Assembly (NCBI GenBank): GCA_902495305.1
Contig: CABUWG010000001.1
Coordinates: forward strand, 1-64,000
Source: an uncultured Pseudomonadota bacterium
GTDB lineage: Bacteria > Pseudomonadota > Alphaproteobacteria > RF32 > CAG-239
Direction of reading: 5' to 3'
Length of the DNA: 64,000 nt
The notes under the pieces were generated by a model that worked only from the letters and a program-made list of their open reading frames with translations, had not been told where the DNA came from and did not search any database. Positions within the stretch are counted from its first letter, which is position 1. The number at the start of each line of letters is the position of its first letter. Both the position numbers and the translations under genes were made by a program. Shown in pieces: positions 33,751 to 41,681 of this stretch.

Positions 33751-34172
33751 AAACCGCCGACAGAGGTAGGAACATAATTGCCGAAAGCGTCATACCCGTA
33801 GTTAATCCGTTCGTTGCCGACAGAAGAGGGAACGTAGTCGCCTTTGGCATTGTAGCCGTAATCAATTCTGTTGTTTCCTACCGTTGTGGGGACATAATTT
33901 CCTTTGGCATTATAACCGTAATCAATTCTGTCATTGCCGATGGCGGTCGGTACATAGTCGCCTTTGGCATTGTAGCCGTAATCGATTCTGTTGTTTCCTA
34001 CAGCCGTCGGAACATAATCGCCGCGGGCGTTGTAACCATACTCGACCCTTTCGCCGTCAATGGATACCGGTACCCATTCTCCGCGGGCATTATAACCATA
34101 CTGAATATTTCCGGCGCGGACAGTGGTCGCACTCAAGGCAAAAAGGAGAATAAAACAACAAAAACGAAGCAT
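33747..34172 (-). CDS. Exported protein of six 20-residue repeats
   Basis: A 141-residue protein consisting of a signal peptide (residues 1-20) and six tandem 20-residue units of the pattern I-D-Y-G-Y-N-A-K-G-D-Y-V-P-T-A-V-G-N-N-R. The repeats are about 60 bp long at DNA level. The Tyr/Gly/Asn-rich beta-turn pattern suggests a solenoid or a surface fibre; function unknown. The start at 34172 follows GGAGG; an ATG 21 bp earlier is less likely. The units differ mostly at the last few residues. Unit number could vary by recombination. Confidence 0.82.
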   Translation of the reverse strand: MLRFCCFILLFALSATTVRAGNIQYGYNARGEWVPVSIDGERVEYGYNARGDYVPTAVGNNRIDYGYNAKGDYVPTAIGNDRIDYGYNAKGNYVPTTVGNNRIDYGYNAKGDYVPSSVGNERINYGYDAFGNYVPTSVGGF

Positions 34173-34252
34173 AACTGACCTCCACGAAAACATAATAACG
34201 GTTATTATAGATTGCCCAAATCATTTGTCAACCGGAGGTTTGGGAAAAGAAA

Positions 34253-34287
34253 ATAAGAAAATTCCCTCCGGCTTTGTCCGGAGGGAA
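34253..34287 (-). terminator. Intrinsic terminator
   Basis: TTCCCTCCGG and CCGGAGGGAA form a perfect 10-bp stem. On the minus strand a TTTTCTTATTTTC tail follows. It lies downstream of the LEA-like gene that ends at 34308. Confidence 0.88.
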
Positions 34288-34307
34288 CAAGACAGGATGT
34301 AAAAGAA

Positions 34308-34883
34308 TTATTGAATAGTATAGTCATCCTCTTCTTCGGTAATTACCACCGTATCATCGTCAGATTGAGCGGGTTTTACTTTTTTGTCGCTGCTGACGGC
34401 TTCTTTGGTTGCTTCCCATGCATCGGAAGATTTTTCGGAAATAGCGTCACCGGCTTTGGAAGCGCCGTCCTTTGTGGCTTCCCATGCATCACTGCTCACT
34501 TCTTTGGTCTTATCCCACGCTTTGGCTGAACCTTCTTTGGTTGCTTCCCAAACGTTATGGCTGGCTTCTTTAGTATTTTCCCAGGCCTTTCCCATGTTAT
34601 TTTCTGCCATCTTAAATTCTCCTTTTTTTGAATTAAAATTTTTAAGATTAGATTGTTTTTCCAAATTCTGATTATCATCAGTCTTTTTCTGGGCATCGTT
34701 CATAAGGTCATTAGTCTTGTCTTTGACGTCAGAGGCCATGTTTCCCATTCCGGCTTTTACATCATCAACCACTTCGCCCACCGATTTTGTGTCGTCAATG
34801 TGCACGGAAAAGATGCTTTTTCCAACCAGAAAGAGAACGATAATGGCAATGATCAGAATAATATATTTTATTATCGTGTTCAT
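34308..34883 (-). CDS. Membrane-anchored protein with LEA-like tail, possible dual start
   Basis: A 191-residue protein starting at 34883 (AAGGAG 6 bp upstream) with one membrane helix (IIKYIILIIAIIVLFLV) and a Lys/Asp/Ala-rich tail. The tail from about residue 92 repeats W-E-A-T-K-E/D-G units (VWEATKEG, AWDKTKE, AWEATKDG, AWEATKEA), like LEA/YtxH-type stress proteins. An internal ATG at 34610 is preceded by AAAGGAG at 7-8 bp, an excellent ribosome-binding site. A separate 100-residue soluble protein could therefore be made from the same frame, or two genes have fused. Ends with an acidic tail. Confidence 0.75.
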   Translation of the reverse strand: MNTIIKYIILIIAIIVLFLVGKSIFSVHIDDTKSVGEVVDDVKAGMGNMASDVKDKTNDLMNDAQKKTDDNQNLEKQSNLKNFNSKKGEFKMAENNMGKAWENTKEASHNVWEATKEGSAKAWDKTKEVSSDAWEATKDGASKAGDAISEKSSDAWEATKEAVSSDKKVKPAQSDDDTVVITEEEDDYTIQ

Positions 34884-34968
34884 CGAAGATCTCCTTATTG
34901 TTATCACCTCAAGGACTTAATCTCGGATGATTGTCATTTCAATTCACGAAGATGTAGCAAATAGGCTA

Positions 34969-34995
34969 GAAAAAACCGCCGGTTTTCGGCGGTTT
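34969..34995 (-). terminator. Intrinsic terminator after dxs
   Basis: AAACCGCCG and CGGCGGTTT form a perfect 9-bp stem with a 5-nt loop. On the minus strand a T run follows, directly after the dxs stop codon. Confidence 0.9.
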
Positions 34996-35001
34996 ATAGT
35001 A

Positions 35002-36753
35002 TTATCTTAGTTTGAGAATGTCAGAAACTATCAGTTCGGGCGTCAGATGATAACGCTGATAAAGTTCCTCCGCCGGAATCCTGTCGGTAAATTCCTTGCT
35101 TGCGCCGAAATTCAGGACTTTCATGTTATCGGCACCATAAAAACGGGCAACTTTTTCGCCAAATCCGCCGTCAAGTTCTCCGCTTTCCAGCGTAATGACA
35201 ATGTTGTGTTTTTCCTTGAGGGCGTTAAGCAGGTCTTCATCCAGTCCGGTAAGATAACGCGGGTTGATAAGCGTGGCGTTAATCCCGTGCTCTTTCAGCT
35301 TTTCTGCCGTCTTCATCCCAAGAGGAAGGAAGTTTCCGACGGCCATGATGGCAACTTCGCAGCCTTCATGCACAACAAGGCTTTTGTTCAGGCGGCCGTA
35401 GTCTTTTGCAACGTCGCCGCTTGCATAAATAACTTCGGTCGGAACCCGAATGACAACCGGATGCTGCGTTTGTTCAATTCCCCAATCCAGCATGGCAAGG
35501 TATTCTTCTTTGCTGGTCGGCGCCAGATAAACAATATTGGGAATATTGGAAATCAGCGGAATATCAAAGCAGCCCAGATGTGTGGCGTCCATACCGGAGA
35601 TTGCGCCGGAAAAGACCAGAATGACAGCCGGATTGTTGTTAAGGGCCAAATCTTGCGACAACTGGTCATAAGTACGCTGAATAAAAGAACTCCAAACCAT
35701 ATAAACAGGCTTGCAGCCGCCTTTTGCCAAAGCGGAAGACATCGCAACGGCATGTTCTTCGGCAATACCGACATCAACATAATTTTGCCCGAGCATTTTT
35801 CTTCTGTCTGCCGACAATCCGAAAGCCCCAGGCGTTCCGGCCGTCAGCACTACAATATTTTTGTCTTTTTGCACTTTGCCGTTCAGGAAATCAAAGGTGA
35901 TATCGTTGTAGTTTTCAGCATTTCCCAAATCAAGCGTGACTTCGCCGGACTGAATGTCAAACGGCAAATTCCAATGCCATTTTTCTTTGTTTTCTTCGGC
36001 AAATTTATAGCCTTTGCCTTTTTGCGTGTGAATATGGACAACTGTCGGGCGGTTTGTGTCTTTGACTTCAGACAAGGTTTGAATCAGCTTTTCGGCCGAA
36101 TTGCCGTCTTCCACATAATGATAATCAAACCCCAGAGCCTTGAACATATTGCATTCCGCCTGACCGTTGGTTTGGCGCAGAAGCCGCAGATTGGTGTACA
36201 ATCCGCCGTGATTTTCGGCAATGGACATTTCATTGTCGTTCACGACAATAATAATGTTGCTGTTCAGAACGGTGGCATTGCTGAAACCTTCCAATGCTTC
36301 GCCGCCGCTGAGGGAACCGTCGCCGATAACGGCAATAACATTATGCTTTTCGCCGCGCAAATCGCGTGCTTTGGCCATGCCGCAGGCCAAACTGACCGAT
36401 GTCGACGTGTGACCGACAATAAAAAAGTCATGCTCGCTTTCCTGCGGATTTGTATAACCTGAGATTTTCGCCATGTCAGCATCATTCAAAAAACCGTTTT
36501 TCCGGCCGGTTAACAGCTTGTGCGGATAACACTGGTGAGAAACGTCATAAATAATTTTGTCTTTGGGGGAATTAAAAACATAATGCAAAGCAATCGTAGC
36601 CTCGACAATACCGAGGTTGGGACCGACATGGCCGCCGATCTTGCTGTCACGGTTCAAAATTGCCGCCCTGATTTCTTCTGCCAGAATGTCAAGCTGCGGC
36701 AGAGAGAGTTTTTTAACATCTTCGGGACTGTTTATGTTTTCCAAATAAGCCAT
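35002..36753 (-). CDS. dxs: 1-deoxy-D-xylulose-5-phosphate synthase (short form)
   Basis: A 583-residue thiamine-diphosphate enzyme that condenses pyruvate and glyceraldehyde 3-phosphate in the first step of the MEP isoprenoid pathway. Recognisable blocks are SKIGGHVGPNLGIVEATIALHYVF near the N-terminus, DVSHQCYPHKLLTG, the TPP-binding GDGSLSGGEALEG...NDNEMSI, and GIAEEHAVAMSSALAKGG with the catalytic Glu. Canonical DXS is about 620-640 residues, so this is the shorter type. AAAGGAG lies 8 bp upstream of the ATG. Its promoter carries the third MerR-type dyad, so expression is likely tied to redox/aldehyde stress. It may be a second DXS. Confidence 0.88.
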   Translation of the reverse strand: MAYLENINSPEDVKKLSLPQLDILAEEIRAAILNRDSKIGGHVGPNLGIVEATIALHYVFNSPKDKIIYDVSHQCYPHKLLTGRKNGFLNDADMAKISGYTNPQESEHDFFIVGHTSTSVSLACGMAKARDLRGEKHNVIAVIGDGSLSGGEALEGFSNATVLNSNIIIVVNDNEMSIAENHGGLYTNLRLLRQTNGQAECNMFKALGFDYHYVEDGNSAEKLIQTLSEVKDTNRPTVVHIHTQKGKGYKFAEENKEKWHWNLPFDIQSGEVTLDLGNAENYNDITFDFLNGKVQKDKNIVVLTAGTPGAFGLSADRRKMLGQNYVDVGIAEEHAVAMSSALAKGGCKPVYMVWSSFIQRTYDQLSQDLALNNNPAVILVFSGAISGMDATHLGCFDIPLISNIPNIVYLAPTSKEEYLAMLDWGIEQTQHPVVIRVPTEVIYASGDVAKDYGRLNKSLVVHEGCEVAIMAVGNFLPLGMKTAEKLKEHGINATLINPRYLTGLDEDLLNALKEKHNIVITLESGELDGGFGEKVARFYGADNMKVLNFGASKEFTDRIPAEELYQRYHLTPELIVSDILKLR

Positions 36754-36795
36754 TTTATTCTCCTTTTATTAAGCTAAAATCCGATTCTGTCTGAC

Positions 36796-36826
36796 AGCAT
36801 ACCCTTTAGAGTTAACTCCAAGTCAA
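36796..36826 (-). promoter_or_regulatory. MerR-type promoter/operator 3 (dxs)
   Basis: On the minus strand TTGACT (36826-36821) and TATGCT (36801-36796) are 19 bp apart, with the dyad GGAGTTAACTCTA centred in the spacer. It lies 43 bp upstream of the dxs ATG and matches the operators at 23511 and 28509. Confidence 0.85.
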
Positions 36827-36865
36827 TAGGTAAAATAATTTATTGATAAAATTTTTGATTTGCAG

Positions 36866-38500
36866 TCAGTCAGACAAATGCCTGATTTTATACAAATCAT
36901 AAAAAAAAGTGCCTCGCCTGAAAGTTTTTAAATACTGCAATTGGGATATCGCCGACTTATCAATAGGCAGAGCCGGAGGAGGATTGAGTTTCATGGAACG
37001 TGTTGATGAACTGTTGGCAACAATCGCATAATCTTCTTGTGCTGTTTTGAGGGCGGCAATAAATTCTTCATTTTGATCATAGTCTGTAATTTTGACGTAA
37101 TTAACGTGCCTGAAATCATTGACCAGATTTATAATGTTGAAAATTTTCCAGCCGTTGAAAATTATTTTTTTTCCTTTCATATCTGCCAGCAAATCCTCAT
37201 CTTGTTCAGTTGTTCTGAAGGCATAAGTACTGCGATGATAAAAGTCGGTCAGGAATACATTGCACAGAATTAAAACCGCCAGAACGTAAAAAGCGGCTCT
37301 GCCAGAAAGGCCTGCAGCCAGTAAAAATGACCGGATGCCATATATAATAAGAATACATAACGCTGGTATAAGCGGCATAAAATATCTGTCGTCAAAATCC
37401 GACATATCCGGACTGATAAAAGCAATCAATACAATATAGGGAACAGTATATAAAAACAAAACGAGGGGGGAACGGTTATCTGTTTGAGCAGGATTTTGCC
37501 GCAGCTTTACAAAAAAAGTGGCAAGAATAAGGCCGATGATTACTGCAAAACCGGAAAAATCACTGCTAAACGGCAGAATTTTGGTTATAATCAGATTTGC
37601 AATTCTTGTTAAGGATGGTTCAAGATATAACAAGTAATATTCCCAGTCTTTATCAAGCGTTTCTTCTCCGCGGTAAGAATGCAGCAAAACGTCGGCCGCC
37701 GGAAAAAAGAGCAAAAAGAAAGCGGTAACGCTTGCCAGCATTAATACGGCATAGAGCGCTGTCAGCCGGATTTTTTTTCTTGTTAAAAGGATAATGCAGG
37801 TAAATGCAGCAATAAAAAAGACGGCAATCAATAAATAATAATGCGTTAAATAGCACAAAAAAGACAGCAAAAAAACAAGGACAGTCTGTCTGACATTCAA
37901 AAAGCCGTTTTTCAAAAAGCGGAGATGTTCAAATATCAGCCAGGTCGTAAGCATGGCTTGTAACATATAAGATCTGATAAAAACAGCCATATTCAGATTA
38001 GCCAGAGAAAAGCCGAAAAGTATTACGCACAGATAACAAAGGTTTTTATCCTCAAAAACGGAGCAGGATATTTTATATAAAAAGAAAATTAAAAAGACAA
38101 AAGAAACAATATTAATCGGAAAAGCCGTCCATTTGCTGAAGGTTTCAGGAAAAAATGACGAGACGGTATGCAGAATGAAATAATAAAACGGAGGATGAAC
38201 GCCGTCCGCCAGATTAGATACAATCGGCCCGTATTCAAAACCGTGCCCTGATTTTACCGTCACATAATCATTGAAGAACGCAGCGGGAAACGTGTGGCCG
38301 TACAAATGATGCTGGCGGTCTTCCATAAAAGAATCAATGCCGTCTGCCAGATAAGGCCCTTGCCGGCTGTTGGCGTGGGCAAATGAAAATATTTCATCTC
38401 CGTGAAAATCTGTTTTCTGATAAAAATAAAGCGTTATCAGGCATAAGTTCAAAAAAACAATCAAAACAAGTTTATAATCGATTTTATGTCCAAACTTCAT
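36866..38500 (-). CDS. GT39/ArnT-like membrane glycosyltransferase
   Basis: A 544-residue protein with about eleven or twelve hydrophobic segments. The first periplasmic loop has FHGDEIFSFAHAN, matching the conserved acidic Asp-Glu of PMT/ArnT-type (GT-C) enzymes, and GVHPPFYYFILH fits the family's second motif. It should transfer a sugar from a polyprenyl-phosphate donor to an envelope acceptor. Its start overlaps the GtrA-like stop codon by 4 bp (ATGA), so it is the last gene of a four-gene operon that provides both the lipid-linked sugar and its flipping. The acceptor is unknown. Confidence 0.8.
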   Translation of the reverse strand: MKFGHKIDYKLVLIVFLNLCLITLYFYQKTDFHGDEIFSFAHANSRQGPYLADGIDSFMEDRQHHLYGHTFPAAFFNDYVTVKSGHGFEYGPIVSNLADGVHPPFYYFILHTVSSFFPETFSKWTAFPINIVSFVFLIFFLYKISCSVFEDKNLCYLCVILFGFSLANLNMAVFIRSYMLQAMLTTWLIFEHLRFLKNGFLNVRQTVLVFLLSFLCYLTHYYLLIAVFFIAAFTCIILLTRKKIRLTALYAVLMLASVTAFFLLFFPAADVLLHSYRGEETLDKDWEYYLLYLEPSLTRIANLIITKILPFSSDFSGFAVIIGLILATFFVKLRQNPAQTDNRSPLVLFLYTVPYIVLIAFISPDMSDFDDRYFMPLIPALCILIIYGIRSFLLAAGLSGRAAFYVLAVLILCNVFLTDFYHRSTYAFRTTEQDEDLLADMKGKKIIFNGWKIFNIINLVNDFRHVNYVKITDYDQNEEFIAALKTAQEDYAIVANSSSTRSMKLNPPPALPIDKSAISQLQYLKTFRRGTFFYDLYKIRHLSD

Positions 38501-38919
38501 AGTTTCTTGCCTTTTTGGTTAAAGATATAATTTTTTCCCAGATAATAATTTGCAAGAATAACAATCCCTAAAACAAAATATTTGGAATACAAATCGGAAC
38601 ACCCGAAAAATTCAACCAGCAGAATGACGGACAAATAATCAAAAATCCCGCTTCCGCCGCGGCAGATAAAAAACTTTATCGCCTCGGAGGCAGCTTCTTG
38701 GGGAGTATGGCAGAAACTGCGGTACACATAAAATTTATTAATAAAATAAGCATAGATTTTGGCAGAGATAATCGCCGCCAGATTAGCCCAGTAATAACGC
38801 ATGCCGAATAAAAGCAAGGCTGTATAAAGTGCAACATTTAATATGGTGATGCTGAGACCGGCCAGAATATAACGGCCGAATTCCGATTCCAGGATATGCA
38901 GTGCTTTTTTTAACATCAT
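38497..38919 (-). CDS. GtrA-family membrane protein
   Basis: A 140-residue protein with four hydrophobic segments, typical of GtrA (LAGLSITILNVALYTALLLFGMRYYWANLAAI; NKFYVYRSF is the conserved family signature). GtrA proteins are proposed flippases of polyprenyl-phosphate sugars. I chose the ATG at 38919, which overlaps the methyltransferase stop codon as ATGA; a longer start 24 bp upstream is possible. It sits between the methyltransferase and the GT-C enzyme in the operon. Confidence 0.87.
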   Translation of the reverse strand: MMLKKALHILESEFGRYILAGLSITILNVALYTALLLFGMRYYWANLAAIISAKIYAYFINKFYVYRSFCHTPQEAASEAIKFFICRGGSGIFDYLSVILLVEFFGCSDLYSKYFVLGIVILANYYLGKNYIFNQKGKKL

Positions 38920-39521
38920 TTTTCTATAAGGGCTATAGTCCATACAATACAGTCAAAAACGGTAACTTTTTTATCGGGAAGAATGTGCTTTATAAACTTT
39001 TCAAACCCGTGCAAGGTATAATGATTGATATGGTCAGGCGGATTTCCCAGCCGCAAAATGTTTTTTCCCGAGAGCAGATTTCCTAAACAAAAATACGGCT
39101 CTTTGGGAACGGAAACGATAACGTAACTTTGAGCAATCCTGATCAGTTCCTTGAGGGCGGCTTCCGGATTTTTTAAATGTTCCAGAACTTCGGTTGAACA
39201 TACCAGCTCAAAGGAATTGTCTCCGGTATCAATGTTATATATGTTTCCCGTTGAAAAACAAATCCTGTCGGACTGATGCTTTTGGGCATACGCAATCGCC
39301 TGAGGACTGGCATCCATGCCGGAAACTTTTGCTCCGTTAATATGCAAGGCTATCAGGTTGGAAATAAAACCTTCTCCGCAGCCGGCATCAAAAACGGTCG
39401 GTTGTTGCAAACCAAGGGAGTTGATAATTTTAAGCAGTTTATGGTTAAAATATTTCAGCATAAATTTTTTAAGCGGATTGGCCGTCGTATGCTTTTTCAG
39501 ATTGCCGTCATTATAGGTCAT
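38916..39521 (-). CDS. Class I SAM-dependent methyltransferase
   Basis: A 201-residue cytoplasmic protein with the Rossmann-type motif I VFDAGCGEGFISNL (about residues 43-56) and VCSTEVLEHLKNPEAALKEL as the later acidic/aromatic block (UbiE/COQ5-type). It may methylate a sugar or lipid carrier intermediate. The ATG at 39521 follows GGAG and overlaps the GT2 gene's end by 11 bp. The downstream GtrA gene overlaps its stop. Placement inside a glycosylation operon suggests a role in modifying the transferred sugar, but this is inference. Confidence 0.8.
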   Translation of the reverse strand: MTYNDGNLKKHTTANPLKKFMLKYFNHKLLKIINSLGLQQPTVFDAGCGEGFISNLIALHINGAKVSGMDASPQAIAYAQKHQSDRICFSTGNIYNIDTGDNSFELVCSTEVLEHLKNPEAALKELIRIAQSYVIVSVPKEPYFCLGNLLSGKNILRLGNPPDHINHYTLHGFEKFIKHILPDKKVTVFDCIVWTIALIEK

Positions 39522-40479
39522 GACTGTCATCTCCGTTAATAATCTGCCGGATAAAAAGACGTTTGTCCGGCTTTGGGGCATTATCGACAACCAGATTGGC
39601 AATAAGCCCGAGAGAAAAAGACTGAAATCCGATAAGAAGGAATAAAACGCCCAAAATCAACAGCGGTCGGTGTCCGATAGCCTGTCCGGAAAACCATAAT
39701 ACCGTCAAATAAGAGCAGATAAGGAAGCCTGTGGCAAATAAGGCTAACCCGATTTTCCCGAAAAAATACATGGGTCTGTCATAAAATTTTAGCAAAAACA
39801 CAGCCGATATTGCGTCAAACATTCCGCGCAGATATCTTTCTGTGCCGAATTTTGATTTTCCGGACAATCTTTTGTGATGCGTAACCGGAATCTCTCCGAT
39901 TCTAAAGCCGTTTCTTAATGCCAAAAGCGGAATATAACGATGAAATTCTCCGTAAATATAAAGAGATTTTACAACTTCCCTGCGATAAGCTTTAAAACCA
40001 CAGTTAAAATCGTGCAGCGGAATACCTGAGATTTTGGCTGTAATAAAATTAAATATTTTTGACATCACCTTTTTTTCAAGCGGATCATGCCTGTCGGTTT
40101 TCCAGCCGGAAACAAGATCATATCCTTCATCAATTTTATTAATAAAATTGATAATGTCATCGGGGTCGTCTTGTAAGTCGGCATCAAGAGTAATAATAAT
40201 ATCCCCTTGGGTGTGTTGAAAGCCTGTTTGCAAAGCGATTGATTTTCCGAAGTTTTTACGAAGAGAGATTAATTTTGCACTGGTATCTTTTTGAACAATT
40301 GTTTTAATTTTTTCTTCTGTCGAATCTGTTGAACCATCATTAACAAAACAAATTTCATATTTGGAAAACAGGGATTTTTTTTGCAAAATCACCAAATTTT
40401 TTTTTAGTTTCTGATATAACGGAATAATATTGCCCTCTTCATTATATACAGAAATAATTACAGATAAACATTCATGCAT
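39511..40479 (-). CDS. GT2 polyprenyl-phosphate glycosyltransferase (GtrB-like)
   Basis: A 322-residue GT-A enzyme. The N-terminus LSVIISVYNEEGNIIPL and the metal-binding ITLDADLQDDP (about residues 86-96) are typical of family 2. Two C-terminal membrane helices (residues about 225-300) place it with GtrB/ArnC/DPM1-type enzymes that make polyprenyl-phosphate sugars. It is the first gene of the operon with methyltransferase, GtrA and GT39. I chose the ATG at 40479; an in-frame TTG 18 bp upstream is possible. Confidence 0.87.
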   Translation of the reverse strand: MHECLSVIISVYNEEGNIIPLYQKLKKNLVILQKKSLFSKYEICFVNDGSTDSTEEKIKTIVQKDTSAKLISLRKNFGKSIALQTGFQHTQGDIIITLDADLQDDPDDIINFINKIDEGYDLVSGWKTDRHDPLEKKVMSKIFNFITAKISGIPLHDFNCGFKAYRREVVKSLYIYGEFHRYIPLLALRNGFRIGEIPVTHHKRLSGKSKFGTERYLRGMFDAISAVFLLKFYDRPMYFFGKIGLALFATGFLICSYLTVLWFSGQAIGHRPLLILGVLFLLIGFQSFSLGLIANLVVDNAPKPDKRLFIRQIINGDDSHDL

Positions 40480-40497
40480 TTTCAATACCCCGTTCAA

Positions 40498-40756
40498 ACA
40501 GTTCGTTTTTCAATTTTATAATCATTTTGGGGCGAATATAAGTTTTTTTTTCAATTTATCATCATAAATCGCGCCACGGGCAAAATAATCAATAATGAAA
40601 CAAGCGAAATTTTGCCGTGTTTTAAAAACATAAACAACCGTAGTTTTGAAAAATTTTGTGATTTTTATGCCGAAGTTGAATATTGTAAAGCAATGACGGC
40701 CTGTTTTCCATCCCTATTATGCAAGAAAGTGCTGATAGCGTAATGGATTGGCGAAA
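40498..40756. other. Spacer upstream of the glycosylation operon
   Basis: This AT-rich stretch of about 260 bp lies between the glycosylation operon (reading left) and the terminator of the His/Tyr-rich gene. It must hold the operon promoter; I see T-rich and TATAAA-like segments but no single convincing -35/-10 pair. No gene, RNA or repeat is evident. Confidence 0.5.
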
Positions 40757-40788
40757 AGCAATAAAAAAGGAGGCCGGAGCCTCCTTTT
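40757..40788 (-). terminator. Intrinsic terminator
   Basis: AAAAGGAGGC and GCCTCCTTTT form a perfect 10-bp stem with a 4-nt loop. On the minus strand a TTTTTTATTGC tail follows the stem. It ends the His/Tyr-rich secreted protein gene. Confidence 0.92.
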
Positions 40789-40796
40789 ATACGGGA

Positions 40797-41498
40797 TTAC
40801 AAACGGTATGTCGCCTCATTGCCATAATCGTCATAAAAACGAATAAGAGCATAGCCATTGCCGGTTGTTACTTCAATACTCGTGTTTCCGGCATCATAAG
40901 AAACCCTTTGAGACCGGTACAAGTCAAGGTATGCAACACTGCTACCGTTCTGAACCTTTAATCTGTTATTATATTTGGTCAAAATGATGTCGCCGATTTC
41001 AAGTTTGGTCGGTGAGTCAATTGTTCCCCAGATATAATACCCGAGCAGGCTGTCAAAAAATCTGTTTTGATAAAGCCTGTGACAGATAAAACGGTTGTGA
41101 TACCCGCCCCATCGGTACCAATACCAGTTGTCAAAACGGCAATGATGGTGATAATGCCTGAAACCGTGATGATGATAAAATATTGGACGCCATGGGCGGT
41201 ATGCAGGCGGGCCATAACCGTAATGATGCCTTGCGGGCGGGCGGTGATATGGTGCGGAATAATGCCGCCTCTCTCTTGTCCGGTCCCTGCGTTGCGGCGC
41301 TTGATGATATCTTTTATGATTATCAAAGCGGGCAGAGCGGCGGGGAGACGTACAACAAGAGGCTCTGCCTGACGAGCTTCGATGGCGCGATTGCTCAACT
41401 CTGTGGCTTTGCCTTCCGTTTCTTTCTCTTTGCGCGTAACCTTGAACTGCAAAGAATCCCATAACCAAAATAGTTATGATAAAAATTTTTCGCTTCAT
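40797..41498 (-). CDS. Exported His/Arg/Tyr-rich protein
   Basis: A 233-residue protein with a signal peptide (residues 1-22, ending GYAQ). Residues 23-110 are very rich in Arg, His, Ser and Tyr (QSRHRSSSGRA, YHRPPARHHYGYGPP), then HHHGFRHYHHHC and other His clusters suggest metal binding. The last 80 residues look like a small beta domain (PTKLEIGDIILTKYNNRLKV, VTTGNGYALIRFYDDYG). The composition suggests an RcnB-like or DUF6515-type periplasmic protein, but I cannot assign it. Strong upstream start signals are not obvious, and the first ATG is used. The terminator lies 9 bp after the stop codon. Confidence 0.75.
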   Translation of the reverse strand: MKRKIFIITILVMGFFAVQGYAQRERNGRQSHRVEQSRHRSSSGRASCCTSPRRSARFDNHKRYHQAPQRRDRTRERRHYSAPYHRPPARHHYGYGPPAYRPWRPIFYHHHGFRHYHHHCRFDNWYWYRWGGYHNRFICHRLYQNRFFDSLLGYYIWGTIDSPTKLEIGDIILTKYNNRLKVQNGSSVAYLDLYRSQRVSYDAGNTSIEVTTGNGYALIRFYDDYGNEATYRL

Positions 41499-41681
41499 AA
41501 ATATATATTTTTAATAGATTATTCAAAAATAAAATATCATACCTCGGGCCTGAAGTCCAGCATTTTTAGTGTGGTATTCTTTTTCAACAGAACTTTAATA
41601 AAGTAATATTTTCATCATTGATGTTTTGTTGCGGTCATGCTATCTTTCCAACCATATGATAACTTAGGGGAGGGATGTGTA

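Noticed and set aside
35047..36462. 471-codon open frame antisense to dxs
   Set aside because: The dxs product is clearly recognisable on the other strand; this frame has no family features.
40979..41452. 157-codon frame overlapping the His-rich gene
   Set aside because: The other frame has a signal peptide and ends at a terminator; this one is low-complexity Ile/Thr/Arg without a start signal.
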